Below are positions 23,301-35,926 of a DNA stretch of 64,000 bases, piece after piece. The number at the start of each line of letters is the position of its first letter. Position 1 is the first letter of the stretch. A program made the translations under genes and the position numbers. The notes below the pieces were generated by a model, which saw only the letters and a list, made by a program, of their open reading frames with translations, made no database searches and was not told the DNA's origin. The DNA comes from Myoxocephalus aenaeus (lineage: Eukaryota > Chordata > Actinopteri > Perciformes > Cottidae), in the NCBI GenBank assembly GCA_038501785.1, contig JBAMJR010000003.1, positions 3,817,501-3,881,500 of the forward strand, given 5' to 3'.

Positions 23301-24577
23301 GACGGTTGATGATGATATAGCGGACTCTCCTATAAATGGTCGGACCTGAAAATATATCACGCGTTGTGTTGATCAAGAGTCTGAGCGTGTGACGTCCAAG
23401 ATAATATCCAGAGCATGCATATTTAATGAGCATCACCTGCTCTGAAATAAATATGCCACGAAACACTCCGAACATCAGGATTAAACGTCCTCTTGTGCTC
23501 GCTTTGCTTCAGCCGCTGATGCTTGATTTCGTGCCGGAGCCAGAAGAAGGCTCGAGTGACGGCATCGCAACGTTTTCTCGCCTCGTTTTCTGTTTTCCCG
23601 GCCTGCTGTACAAGATAAAGACTGCAAGAGTCGAGGATGCACTTTCATGTAACAATGTTCTCCCGCCTACAAAGAAATGTTCCCCTTTTAAAAATAAGTT
23701 AAAACGAGCAGAACAAGCAACCCCCTCGGGGGCGGGAAATAACTAATCAAACGTTGAGAATGAAGCGCACGGATCACCGGGATAACAGCCAATCGTGTCG
23801 CCACATGTCAGTCCTGGTGTGGAATGGAGAGAGGACCAGATCAATGCCTGCTGGCGGAACTGGAGCAAGGTCACGGGTGAACAGAGGGGAGGGCGATGAA
23901 AGGGAGAGAGACCGAGGAGCCTGGGAGGCATCATCGTGTCTGACTTGTTGGCGGCCTTGTGAGGAAAAGGGCCAGAAGACAACAGGGGAGGCAGAGACAT
24001 TGCCAAACGCGGAGAACAGCAGGTATCAGGGCAGGGGTCACTGGAACTTGGGTCTCAAGTGCAATAATGGCTGCTTCTTAAGCCTTTGGTTGTACTCCCA
24101 AACGGAGTCGTGCAGGGACAGCCGCGGACGCCACAAACTCGAAGTGGATTCTGCAGATACTGTGCTCTTGGAGGATGCGTCTCACACATGCACAGAAGAT
24201 TGCTACCTACGGCACACGGCCTACGTGTGCAGCCTCCGATGACGCAGTTAACAAGTAGCCTCGCTACTCGGACAGAATAACTTTAGTTAGGTTAGTTTAA
24301 TTCTTTAAAAGTTTAAAAGGGACAACTTGCGGGTGAGAGAGATTATCTCAAAGGTGACATTGGGCATCATTAAGGGCACAGCTCCCCCATTGGGCCAATG
24401 TCAAGTAGGGTCAACTCGTCATGGCTTGGGGTCATTAACCTGAAACAAATCGTCCTTATCAGAAGGAGAGTATTTCAGATGCATGTCATGGTTGTTTTAA
24501 ATAAATCAGTTTAACCCATGGTGTTTAATTTGGCTCCAGAAAATAGCTTATCTTGGATGGCATCACAACGCAGCGCT
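20326..24577. other. Unique sequence, no gene seen
   Basis: There are T-rich tracts at 20430-20600 and a short CA run at 22871-22890. Frames of up to 162 codons (23754-24242 plus) lack domains. The stretch 20930-21120 is free of simple repeats and reads like candidate conserved non-coding DNA, but this cannot be tested without other genomes. Confidence 0.45.
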
Positions 24578-25033
24578 TAAAGGGGAACGCCACAGATTTT
24601 ACACATCAAAGTGTGTTTACAGGTCTTGGGGAGTACTACTGCATATGAGAAGAAACAAGTTGTAGAAAAGCCTTTTGCGGCTCCAGAGGGAGCTGCATGA
24701 AGTCTAATGAATTGCCTTAAGTGGTCACTTGAGACTGCGTCAGTTGGGGCTGAAGACTACAAGTAAAATCGGGGGGAGGGGTGCGGAGTAAAACAAAAAG
24801 GAGCTTACCAAACCTCTGTGGCCCGCTCCTCGTCTCTGCTTGAGGCTAGTAGCTCGATGCTACATTAGCTGCTACTAGCATAACAAATCCGAATGCCTGA
24901 CCCAACTTTTGCATTGTTTGTAATGTAGGTGCCAATGTTTGACAGGGAAGATGGATGGAACAAAAAACCTCTGGTGTTGTCGTATGTAGTGCAATGTTAA
25001 ATCTGTGGATTAGTGATTTAATGGGGAATGGTA
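24578..25033 (+). repeat. Dispersed fish repeat E
   Basis: AAAGGGGAACGCCACAGATT, ACAGGTCTTGGGGAGTACTA, GGCTCCAGAGGGAGCTGCAT and AACAAATCCGAATGCCTGA match, from memory, a repeat frequent in percomorph genomes. It carries no coding frame. The hAT at 25042 is inserted next to its 3' end. Confidence 0.5.
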
Positions 25034-25041
25034 TACTTGTG

Positions 25042-25728
25042 CAGTGTTGTATAAAGTACCCAAAAGCCGTACTTGAGTAAAAGTAAAGATGCCTTACTAG
25101 AAAATTAAAAAGTAAAAGTCACCTATTAAAATACTATTTGAGTACAAGTCTTAAAGTATCTGATATTTTCTGTACTTAAGTATCAAAAGTATTTTTCTGA
25201 TATAAAATGTACTTAAGTATTGAAAGTAAAAGTACAAGTACATGCTGTTAATAAAAAAGCAAAGGGTCAGAATTTTGAGAATTATGAAGTTTATTCTTTT
25301 AAGTGATGTGGCCACCGTGACCAAGGATAAGGAGTTGTGTTGATAAAATAATTGGGTTGGCTGTGATCCATCCATATATATTATGTTCAACATAATATAT
25401 TGTACCTGACGCATAAAGGTTGTGGACCGCTGGACTAGAGGATGTAGAGGGAAAATGCAGAATATTGTGATTCGCAAAACCTGCTTGGTGGAGTCTGTGT
25501 TCCACCACGGTCCCGATGTTTTTTTTTTCTTTTTCTAAAGATAGATTTGATTTTGTAGCGAGTAACGACGGTTTCAGGGGAAATGTATCGGAGTAAAAGT
25601 ATCAGTTTTCTTTGCAAAATGTAGTGAAGTAAAAGTAAACAGAAATATAAATAGTAAAGTACAGATATCCAAAAAAACTACTTAAGTACAGTAACGAAGT
25701 ATTTCTACTCCGTTACTATACACCACTG
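25042..25728 (+). mobile_element. Non-autonomous hAT element (Tol2-like ends), 687 bp
   Basis: It starts CAGTGTTGTATAAAGTAC and ends in the inverted form, read on the minus strand as CAGTGGTGTATAGTAAC. The identical octamer TACTTGTG precedes it (25034-25041) and follows it (25729-25736), the 8-bp target duplication expected of hAT transposons. Sub-terminal text is full of AAGTAAAAGT and CTTAAGTA motifs, as in Tol2-like elements. The interior has only frames of 60-108 codons and no transposase, so mobility would need a source elsewhere. The intact duplication suggests a fairly recent insertion. Confidence 0.92.
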
Positions 25729-25736
25729 TACTTGTG

Positions 25737-26484
25737 TGTGAAACCACAGCCTGAAGATATAGAGAAACAGTAGTCTGTATTGAGGAACATCGCCCTGGGA
25801 CACGGGGTAGCATCCACCTTTACTGGGGACAGAAAAGTGTCAAGACACAGGTAGTGCCGGTGAAATAATTTGTTCTCCGGTCCCGGGGGTGTATTTACCA
25901 CAAGCCTTAACAGGCCAGCACATAATACTGAACAGAAAAACTCCGTCAACACACTCCTTCTCCCTTCTTTTTGAGTCGCCAACCACGCAGTTCGACGTTG
26001 CTTTCAGTTAATTTAGGAATGAGTGCAGACGCAGACGGATACCGAACCAAATGACTTCAGGGATGAGGGTTGTCATTCTCCTCTCCATTTCCTCCACTCT
26101 CTTCGGCGCCTGCCCTCCGACAGGCTCATATCGGTGAAGACCTGCCTTCTTGACGTTTGGCAACCACTCAAGAGAAGAAATGGCAACCTGTGACCACGAT
26201 AATAGGATGTTCCAGAGCAAAGGTGGCTCCAGGTGCTGACTGAGGAGAAGGCTGACAGCTGTGTGCATTAGAACATTGGTGGTGCACGATCACACAGTCT
26301 TTCGCTCCTCTCGGGTACAAGATGGTGCGCAACAGGTCCATAGCGAAAGCCTTGGCAACACAGGCCGTATAATGGGGAGGATTGAAAGCATAAGCAGCCA
26401 GGTTATTCTGCACAGCGGGGTCTTGCTTTTCTAAGTCTGTCTGCTCACGACAGAGGCAGTGTTTTGTCACGCAGTGAAATCAGG
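25737..26484. other. Unique sequence, no gene seen
   Basis: Minus-strand frames of 86-100 codons are present without recognisable domains. Confidence 0.5.
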
Positions 26485-26950
26485 GCGGCAACCTCCTGGC
26501 ATGAAAAGTGAAGCCAACGTGCAAGTGCCTTCATATTGCATTCTTTCTAAAGGCCATCAGGTTGTATAGAAGTCTATGAGAACATTGCTCTACTTCTCAC
26601 TTGATTTATTCCCTCAGTAAACATTGTAAACACGAGTTTATGTCTCAATCTCTAGTTTCAAGTCTTCTTCAATACAGCATGATGTTCATTTAGTTAAACG
26701 ATGAATAGACCATGAAGGAAGTTATGCTTGAGGGCGTGGCTACTTTGTGACTGACAGGTTCATGGATGTTAATTGTGAAATTTTGGTCGCCTAAAAATGT
26801 TTTATTCAACGTTCAGTTACTGATACTTAAGCTCCACCCTCTCAAAAAAACAAGATGGCGACGCTCAAAGTCAAAGATGGAAATGGCAAAAATCCAGAAC
26901 TCAAGGCTTCAAACAAGCCAATAGGTGATGTCACTGTGATATACACCTCT
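26485..26950 (-). repeat. Dispersed repeat RA, copy 4
   Basis: This is a nearly complete RA in reverse orientation. The 3' end reads, on the minus strand, through GGCTTCACTTTTCATGCC. The middle carries the CATCATGCTGTATTGAAG block, and the other end (26850-26940) has AAGATGGCGACGCTCAAAG, CTCAAGGCTTCAAAC and GGTGATGTCACTGTGATA. It abuts a TA array. Confidence 0.65.

Positions 26951-26978
<28 letters not shown>
26951..26978 (+). repeat. (TA)n microsatellite
   Basis: 28 bases of TA directly after RA copy 4. Confidence 0.9.
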
Positions 26979-26984
<6 letters not shown>

Positions 26985-29574
26985 GTTCATAACACACGGA
27001 CGGGGCTCAGATGTCAGAAGTCAGTGAAAGCTCGGCGTGGAGTCAAATGTTCAAGCCTCAGAAGGACACCTTTCCCGAAGCACATTTTCTAAAAGCATCC
27101 CCTACAGTTGTCTCCATACACATACGCTCTAATCAACGCTGTTTCCATTTACTGCGGAGGTGGCAGTTACTTTGTGAATCTCATACGCGCCGCAGTGAGC
27201 ACTTTGTTTAATCTACCGTGCGCTCACACTCCCTTGAGGTTTTTCCGCAGTCGAGATTAGAGCAGCAGGCACTTTCGGTGGGTGTGGCCGCGCCGCATCG
27301 CACACGCAACGGCAACAGCGCCGCTCGATGCCACTTGCAGCATGCAGCCCCCCTTCACCAAAGGGAGCGGTTGGCCGCGTTCACATCGAAAAATGCACCA
27401 TCGACCGTTTAAACGCGGCGTCGACGCAACTGACCGTGCACCAATCACAAAGACACAAAACTAATATCGCAGTGGAGAGCATGAACACTTAAGTTCAAAA
27501 GGCTCGTGAGGCTCGTGAGGCTCAGAGCCATGGCAGGATTTTGTTGTTGCGGGTTCCATGGGGAGAGTTGAAAGGATTGGATGGTTTCACTTGGACCAGG
27601 TCAGTCGTGCAGCTTGAGCCCCAGAGTACATTAGAAAGGAGCTGAAGTAACGCTCTCAGACGACCCGAGGAGCTGCTCTGAGTGCCATGTCTGCCCAGTA
27701 GTGCTTTTAACATGCCCTGTGGGTCCTCTGGGTTCATTAAGCAGTGTGGGGGTTTGTGTCAAGTCCCTCCAAAACCCGCTTTGACATGGGGAAAAATGCC
27801 CTTGACCGCGGAAAAAAATAAAATAGAAAGCGAAGAACAGAGCTACAGGTAATGCCAGGAGGAAACCCTGAAGGACACTTTGTCTGTAAGCCTTTAAGTG
27901 AAAAGGCAGAGTTCAAAACAATATTTAAAAACCTTTATATATGTTATTTAAAATGTGTCGCAAAAAAGTACTTTTTTTTATTTATTTTTGTTATCCCAGA
28001 CTGTTGCTTCTTGCAGCCCCTGTGTGCTCTGGTGTGATTTAAGGTGATGATATGCAGAGGCGTCATCCTCGTCTGGCAGGCGGGTGCTGCAGTGCGGTAT
28101 GAAAGCGCTCCCCACGGCAGTGAGCACGTGTTGCTCCATAGCTGCTTCCAACTTAGAATTCACCGGGGATAGACTTAAGTCCGCTGGCAACATACAGAGC
28201 GCCGCGCTGCCTTAGATACTAATGCTCTGTTCAATATCCGGGCTGAAATATGAGCAGGTTCTCTGAATCTATTTTGGAGTTGTTTTTTTTTAAAGGCATG
28301 TGAACGTGCACCGACAGAGGTTTCAGTGTAAGGAAAGTTCTCACAGGAAATGAGAGGAGTATGGAATCAAATGTATTTTGATACAGCATATCTTCCTTTC
28401 AAGAGCTACAAAGCTGATCTCAGCTTTCCGTAAATCAGACATGGAATTTCTGTCTTGACGAAGGCTGATGGACAGCTGAAACACCAGGGAAGGGAGCCCA
28501 ACACTGTCCAATAAACATGTCACAGCTCAGATGTTATATCTTATATTCCTTGTTATATTTTTCCATCCTTTCTTATTTTTTTTAGAGTCAATATCCCGGC
28601 AGCATTTTTCGACACTGCAAACTGATATCTGATGTGTCACCCAGTGCACTAATGTGCACACGCTCACACATTGGAGATTGTGTCCAACCCACAGAGGAAA
28701 TTGTGCATTTGGATTATTGCCGTTAATGGAGATGGAAGCGGTGAAGTGCATTATCCTCTCAATCCAATTTAGTAATCACTCATCTAGGATTTTTTTTAAC
28801 TACAGAGGAGGATCTCCTTTAACAAACCTCCCGCCCTTCAGTTTCTCAACACACAGCGGAAAGAACAAAGCAGTCAAAGCACTGAAGCAAGAACCAAATC
28901 AAGGCTGCAAATGAAATGACACGTTTCAATACTGTTGCAAAGTAAAGGATACATCAAGGTTCTTTCCACACAAAATTGGATGCACGACATCCGACTCATT
29001 TCTTATGAAAAAGCTCTCACGACAAAAAACAACAGCAGATGGAGCCGCCTCAAAAAAAAAAAAGCACCTGCATAACAGGGGAGGATGTCCTAGCCTGTGA
29101 TACGACCCCAAACCAGAGGAGAGCCAGGGCTACAGTGTTTGATTGACTCTTGGGTCGTGCATTGATCAATACATGCTGCAATGTACATAAACAAGCGCTG
29201 TATTGTTAATCCATTTACCCGCCGTGGCAGCGATGCTGGTGATGTTTTCACCTTGTGAGTCATTGGGGCTAAATGTGGTGCTGGAGACACCTTATGCAGC
29301 GGGAACTGCCACAGAGTTGTTTTTGAGTATTTTGGAATGTGTTAAAGATGTCTGTCTGTTTTTTTTTTTATTATTCCAGGAAGGGTGTGGCAGTAGGGGG
29401 CTAGGAAGTGTTTTTACTGTTGTTAGTTCAAACTAATTGAAACAACAGCTATATTTTAAACAATGTATAAGTCACTCATTCAAGCCTGTAATCTAACTCC
29501 TTCTTATTTCAATTCAGTAAATAGTCAATGTGAGGTGCCCAATGGAACAATACATTATAATCAACAAAACAACA
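26979..29574. other. Unique sequence, no gene seen
   Basis: Frames are under 90 codons. A small tandem of GGCTCGTGA lies at 27500-27520. No repeats with ends or gene signals were recognised. Confidence 0.5.
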
Positions 29575-29943
29575 TACCATACTTTTCGGGTTATAAGCCG
29601 CTCCTACGGCTGATCAGTGTCCCCGCTGTAGCAAGCTAGTAGCGCTGCTAGCTAGCGCTGCTAGTAGCGCTGCTAGCTAGCGCTTCTGCTGCTACCGGCC
29701 ACTGCTGCTGCTACTGCCCGCTGCTGCTGCTACTGCCCGCATCCCCTCTGCCCAAGTCGGGTGTCGAGCCTGGTCCCGCTACCTTCGGTGGTTTTCGGGG
29801 AGCTAGCGGAAGTTAGCGGAGAGCTAGCGGAAGTTGGCGGGGAAGTGACGGAGCGCTAGCAGGAGCCCCAGTTGGCTACAGCGGGGAGCTGTCGGGGACA
29901 CTGACCGAAGGCAGTAGCGGCTTATAACCCGAAAAGTACGGTA
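29575..29943 (-). mobile_element. MITE family M, copy 3 (reverse orientation)
   Basis: Ends TACCATACTTTTCGGGTTAT and, inverted, TACCGTACTTTTCGGGTTAT match with one difference. Relative to copies 1, 2, 4 and 5 the interior is reversed: the GCT-triplet block comes first and CCCAAGTCGGGTGTCGAGCC next. The GAGCTAGCGGAAGTT segment is duplicated, making this the longest copy (369 bp). Confidence 0.9.
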
Positions 29944-32900
29944 ATAGAAAATTTAAATTGAAACATTGAGGTCATTTTAACATCTGTCAGTTTTAATGGC
30001 AAACATGACAAGACGCTCTACCCAATTTTTAACACATATTGTGACTATTATGGCACACCTGTGGGAGACTTTATCACATAAAGGTGCATAATATAAGAAT
30101 TCTGATTGCCTCTCAACGGCTCTCAACATGGCGGACGCCTGTCCTAGCGGCTCGTCGCTAACGGTGCTAACAGTGCTAACGGTATAAACGACTGCCCTTC
30201 CCCGGTAAAGTCATCATTGAAACCATTTGTGCAACTCTATACTGTGGTTTAGTACAAAAAACGAAATATTCTGCAAACGTTTGTGGGCCTGAAGCCTCAT
30301 AAGTCCGGCCCCTGGATGCCGGAAATCAATATTGAATGTTCTTTTTGCACTCTGTTTCCTTCTGAGCTAGATAGCAAATTGGTAGCCGGGTGCCAGACGG
30401 AACCTGGCAGATACCTGAGTCAAATATATGACCGTCATACAAGCACGGTCACAACTCATCCCTTTTCCCTTCTCTGGGAGAGGCAGGTCATCCCGTGGCG
30501 CTGACACAAACATGAATCCTCCGAACTACAATGAAGCCATCCCAAAGCGCATCGCCCCGACGGCGGACAGGCGCTCTGAAATGGATAGCGGCGCTTAGAT
30601 CCACGGAGGTTGTTCTTACTTTCCTCCGCGACGGAAATATGTGAAGTTAAAAAGGACAACAACAACAACAAAAATGATGATAGGATGAAAAAAATTGCCT
30701 CAAAGCACTGATGCAAAAAGCACAGCCACCCACAGCAGAGCCGGTTGACTTTGCATCAACGCAGTCTGCATTTTTAAAAGGATCTCAGTCTGTCTGTCTG
30801 AGCATTTGCAGATAATTGGCATATAGAGATACACCATCCTACACGTCTTTTTTTTTTTTTTTTTACTGTCCACACCCCGATATTGGAGCGCTCTGCCAGA
30901 GGCGATTGGCTTCCCGCGTGGCGACTTGCCCGTCAATTGATCAGGGGCCCGACTCCGGCTTAGCGCGCCCCCCCTCGCTGGAAACCTCAAATGAGGCGCG
31001 GCACAAACGCATTCATCTTCATCAGAGGAGCGCGGGGATAAAGTATCGGGGAGTTTTTCTTTTGTGTGCAGCAGAGGAGCGGGGAGGCGATCGCTATCCC
31101 ACAATATCCGCGTCCACGATGGAACCACATTGCAGGTCCTCTCGCCCGTACCTAACTAAGTGTTTGTGCACGTTCCGCCGTTTGCACTTCATTTCTGACT
31201 AAGTTTTCCATTTTTAATACATTGAATCTCTCTTTTTTTCTCTCCGCCGCGTCTCTTTGACAAATCGCCACTCCTCCAGAAGACTTTCGGACTTTTATGT
31301 TTGTGCCGTGTTGAAATCGGAGACGTTTGCACGCTATGTACCCGGTCAATACCGAGGAATAAAACAGCCCCCGCAGATGGAGAACCCTGGATTTACTCTG
31401 GCTGGTGTAATTTATTAAACTGTTGCCCATGCCCATTTATCATAATCAACCAAAGGGCAGCGGGGCCAAAAGAGCAATTTACAGCACCGCAGAGTTATGC
31501 CACTGCTGAGTGCGTTATAAGTTTGAGGAAGATTATATAAGGCAAGATTGGACCTCAGGGTGCAGTTTGTGTCGGCATGCAATGCATCATTCATTACTTG
31601 AGACCTATAGCTTTCAAAATCCATCCACAGGTTTGTACAGAGGGTTGTGGGTGAATGATGAAAATTAATTCGGCATTTTGAGGAAGCGAGGCATCCGGCG
31701 GGCCAGATGTGGAGAACATATGGAGGTTTATGGCTGATTTTTAAGTAACTGGGAGAGAAAAAAGAAGCATCTCGTTTACTTTGCATCCACGCACCTTGAA
31801 AAGCACTTCACTTCAACGAGATACTTTTTAATCCGTGACCGTAACCATATTCTGCGGGTGCTCTATAATTGGCAGCGGCTTGCTCCGGGGCAGACTCTGG
31901 ATCCCTACACTATTGATTACGAGTAACACCAGATGTCAGAGTTGGATGAGCGATGAGTGGCGAGAGGATGAGACTGATGAGTGCGCCACGGGGGGGTTGT
32001 TTGTCTTTTGGCCAGGGAACGGTGTCAAGACTCACGAAACCTCCAAAAAAAAATCCATCAGAAGCTCGCCGTCCGAACCGGCTGCATGTTCATTAAAGCA
32101 CTCGGCCCTGCGAGCGCTTCCACATTTGCGATGGCGCTTGATACTCGATAATGACAGAATTATTCATCACTTCTCAACAGCTCCTACGTTCATGACTGCG
32201 CACGATGAAATTGAGTTTCTTTAATCGACAGCATGCAGATGACACGTCGCTTTATTCGTTTATTCAGTGTCCATTGTGCCTTTTACAAAAGAAGGCACAA
32301 TCAAGAGCGCATGCACGGATTTCAAGGCCGTTGATTTGCAGCAAAATCTTCCGGGCACGTCGGCCGATGCCGCGCGGCACGCCGCCGTGTTGGTGCCTCC
32401 TTAGATCTTCGGGACTTGGGCGATGTTTTGCCCCACTTACACGCGGCAGCTTTGTGACTCTGAAAAGGCTCCGCAATGAAAAGCCCGTGCTGCAGTGGGT
32501 AGCAAAGCCTTTCCTCTGGGTCTGAATTAGTGTTCTTGGACTTGTACACAGAGTCCCCCGCAGCCAAGAGGAGGCTTTTTTCTTCTTCTTTGTCTTTTCT
32601 TCTTTTGCCGCCTACCAGCCAGCAGAGGGGGGTGTGCTCCAGTCAGGAGGAGGCAAGCGAGTGTCTCAGCTGGAGTTTTTTTCTTCTTTTTTTTACACAG
32701 CAGCCACACCCTGGAATGACACCGCTTGTAGACGGAACCAAAAAAGACATTAATTTCAGCATAAACATTGATTACAGTACACAAATATCTATTTTCTCAA
32801 CATGAAACGCACCACTTCTACTCATGTGGCAGTGTATAATAAGAATAATCAATATTACATTTACTCCGATTACTTTAAAAAGCTCACGCCAGATGATGGA

Positions 32901-33336
32901 GATGCCTGGCAGCTCGAGGCTAAAATGATGCGATCGACTTGCCCAAAGGGTTCTAAATTGAGTTTATTTATTTTTTTACTTGTACTAGCTGTCACTTAGG
33001 AAACAACACTGGGAAAACACACTGCCTCTGTGGATCCAAGTGAACCGTCTCCCCCCTGCGCAGTGCAAAGGGCTATAATATTTTTTTGTATGGGGAAAAA
33101 AACTGTTTAAAGAAACCCCTTCTGCAGGGCTTCATGAAATAGTCGGAGATGAATTATGCACATCCACTGGCTTTTGATATCCATCCCACAGGGCCTTTTC
33201 TCTTTTCATTAAAGCTCCTATCTTGTTTCCTTCCCAACTATGCATCCCTTTTTTTTCTGAAGAGAAAATGACTGGGCAAAAATCCTTTAGTTCAAATCAC
33301 TGTCCGATTAAACAGCGTACTGTGTGTGTGTGTTCA
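29944..33336. other. Unique sequence, no gene seen; possible regulatory stretch at 31380-31760
   Basis: Frames of 128-142 codons (30700-31202) and 123-129 codons (31415-32224) have no domain signature. The stretch 31380-31760 is non-repetitive and contains TTTATTAAAC, TTATCATAATCAACC and AAATTAATTC, which resemble homeobox-factor sites. This is a weak visual impression only. Confidence 0.4.
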
Positions 33337-33344
33337 CTAGCCGG

Positions 33345-33521
33345 TAGGGCTGTCAAAATTGCTAAAAAATGACGTTCGAATATTCCCTTTAAAAAAAACA
33401 CATATATTCGAATATATGTGTAAATACAAAATTCTTCAGTTTAGGTGTTCACCCCCCCCCGTGAAAGCCTCAACCAGCTTCACGTCTGCTCCGGGTCAGA
33501 GACTCTGCCCCGAACGGCTCG

Positions 33522-33557
<36 letters not shown>

Positions 33558-33709
33558 AGGACACTTCATCGCGGCCGCGGCGGGGGTTGCCAGATTCACG
33601 ATAATTATCCTCCGAAATACTTTCGAATATTAATTTTCACATTCGAAATTCTGTTTTTAACAACTATTCGAATATATATTCGAATTTCGATTATTCGTTG
33701 ACAGCCCTA
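33345..33709 (+). mobile_element. hAT MITE with perfect 8-bp target duplication, 365 bp
   Basis: Ends are TAGGGCTGTCAA and its inverse TTGACAGCCCTA. The octamer CTAGCCGG flanks both sides (33337-33344 and 33710-33717). Sub-terminal text is rich in ATTCGAATAT palindromes on both sides. The middle holds a CA microsatellite (33523-33551) and a GC-rich segment. There is no transposase. The end and the 8-bp duplication place it in the hAT superfamily. Confidence 0.92.
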
Positions 33710-33717
33710 CTAGCCGG

Positions 33718-34399
33718 GGGGCTGAACACCGGTCTAATTTGCTGAGGCCAACGTGATAAAGTGGCACTTTTGATACGGACGGGTCAAACAAACACAGGAC
33801 GTTCACGCAGGAGACCGCTGTCCGCGTCCTGCTGCAAAACTAGAAATGATCGTGGACGTTAAAGTCCCGTACGGGCACTTTTCTGTCTTCTGTGACAAAC
33901 TTATTTTTTTGTAAAGGCCACTATGCACGTCCAACGCAAGTGGGGTATCGCAGTGTGAAGCGTGGGCTAAGCGTCGGTGTTTGGCGAGTTGGGGGGGGTG
34001 ATGTGTTGCGTAAAAGTCGAAGCGGAGTGTCTCCGTCTCAAATCCAAACTGGTTGGACTGGACCGAACTCGAATATTCTAGCAAATTCACTCTGATGATT
34101 GAACATAAATGGCTTAAAAAAAAAGTTATCTAAATATATTCAATCATCAAACGTGTAAAATAAGTCAGAGCGCACACCTTTGGGGACTTAGACTTCCTGT
34201 CTCTGTGGTGTGACCGTAACTTCCTGCATTACTTCAACACAGGAGAAACAAATTGGACCAACAAGGCCCCCAATTGAGACGTTGTGTTTTTAAAAGTCTT
34301 GAAGTCCTTACTCGGACACGAGACGTCCTCAAACGCACAGCGGCACTGTTTTCTAAATCATCATTAACACCGAATCCATAATAAATTAATTGTCTCCTC
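33718..34399. other. Unique sequence, no gene seen
   Basis: There is no frame above 95 codons and no repeat recognised apart from A/T tracts. Confidence 0.5.
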
Positions 34400-34633
34400 A
34401 CGTCTCTCACAAAAGAGAGATCTCCAGCTTCGGTTGCACGTGACCCGTTGTGCACCGATAATAAAAATAAAAAAAGAGGAGAAGAAGAAAAGGCGACGGG
34501 GTTATGATAACGACGGGACGCGGGGTGCTCATCCATATTAGAAGAGTCTTTAATGAACTCGCAGAAGACACTCCTCCTGCGCTCGTCACTCCGCTGTAGC
34601 TCCCGTACAGAGTCGATGCGCGGGAGGAGCGAG

Positions 34634-34665
<32 letters not shown>

Positions 34666-35260
34666 AAAAAGAAAAACGCCTTATCTTTTTTTTTTTATCG
34701 TCTCGAAGACACAGAAGACGGCGCTGCGAACGGAGATGTGCTCCGATAGCAGGAGAAGCCCGTCTTGAAGTCGCTGGTTCCCCGCAGCCTCGAGGCACGC
34801 AGGCACCGACCGGTCCTACGGGAGACTCCGCGGGGATGCGCGCGGACTGAAAGAAGAAGAAAAAAGGAGGGGGCGGCAAGCGGCATTGTGATTGATCTCA
34901 CACACACTCACACACACAAAAACAACACGTCGGGTCTCGCGCAGGCGAGTCATGTTCGCTCCGGAGCGTCGACGCGGCGGCATGATCCAACTTGAAGGAG
35001 ACGGACGTTGCTTGGTTTTATCCACCGGGGCGGCACAGGCGCGACGCGTTCTTCGGCACTCCGGCGTCAACCTTTAAACTGGCAACACCCGCCCCTCTCC
35101 CGGAGACAGAGGCGGACGCGCTGTCCGTGGTGCTGACCGCACAGCGAGACTTGCTGATTCAACTAGTGCGGGAAGAGGACGCCGCTCTCACTGCGCTCAC
35201 CTGCTCCACACGGAGGAGCTCCGTGGCTTTTCATTCGGCCGCTTCAGCGAGGTGAGTCCG
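34400..35260 (+). promoter_or_regulatory. CpG-rich island; candidate promoter and first (5' UTR) exon
   Basis: CG dinucleotides are dense here compared with the AT-rich flanks, for example GAGCGTCGACGCGGCGGC and GGCGCGACGCGTTCTTCGG. On the plus strand the island ends at CTTCAGCGAG followed by GTGAGT at 35252, a strong 5' splice donor. The largest ATG frame reaching the middle (ATG 34951 or 34981, stop 35075-35077) is about 42 codons, so the exon would be mostly untranslated leader with a possible upstream ORF. A CA run interrupts it at 34634-34660. The downstream coding exons would have to lie beyond this window or be unrecognised. The alternative is a CpG island without a transcript. Confidence 0.35.
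35252..35257 (+). other. Candidate 5' splice donor
   Basis: GAG followed by GTGAGT is close to the vertebrate donor consensus and sits at the downstream edge of the CpG-rich stretch. No paired acceptor could be assigned. Confidence 0.3.
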
Positions 35261-35831
35261 GTTACGATGCCTTTTTTTGTCTCTCGGAGATAATCGTGTT
35301 GCAGCCTTCTTTTAAAACAATTAAATACAAAGAAGAAGAAAAAAATTGCACACTCTTATATCTGCTCGTGTCTTTGTGCGCTGCCCCTTAATTAAATGTC
35401 TGCATGTGTTTTATTTTGAAAAGTTTGATCCTGTAGATTGACTACAGCCACACAGGTACGGTGTCAGCCTGTTTGGGTTGATTAATGCTACAGTAAAATA
35501 AAAATGATTATAAAAAGTATTGATAAAGTATGTCACAGACTGCCTGTTAAGTTCTCTTTTGCCGTTAGGTATTTTAATTTGCTAAATTGTTTCTTTTGTT
35601 GTCCATTCTGTTTTTTTTACTTCCTGCTTTCAAACCTTTTCACAGTAAAGTTTGGGAATAAATGCTCTGCTTGTATTTCCCTTCCCGTTCTACTTATTTA
35701 TGATGTGCATCCCATTTACTTTGAATGCAAACATCAGACTGTGGGGGCCGTTTGCACAATGAAGCATGTTATTGCATGTGTCCACTGACTGATATTGCGG
35801 TTGGTTTTGTTGCAGCTGTTAAATCTGTTTT

Positions 35832-35832
<1 letters not shown>
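35261..35832. other. Unique sequence, no gene seen
   Basis: AT-rich with T tracts. A 94-codon frame (35504-35788) has no domain. If the CpG island is a first exon, this would be intron. Confidence 0.45.
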
Positions 35833-35875
<43 letters not shown>

Positions 35876-35926
35876 GGATGTGAAAACAGGACAGATTCTG
35901 GTTTAACGCCGGCGTGTGCATCACGC

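Noticed and set aside
23754..24242. Plus-strand frame of 162 codons (also 18003-18452 minus, 20351-20818 plus, 3139-3618 plus)
   Set aside because: Translations look compositionally random and match no family I know. Overlapping frames on other strands are equally long.
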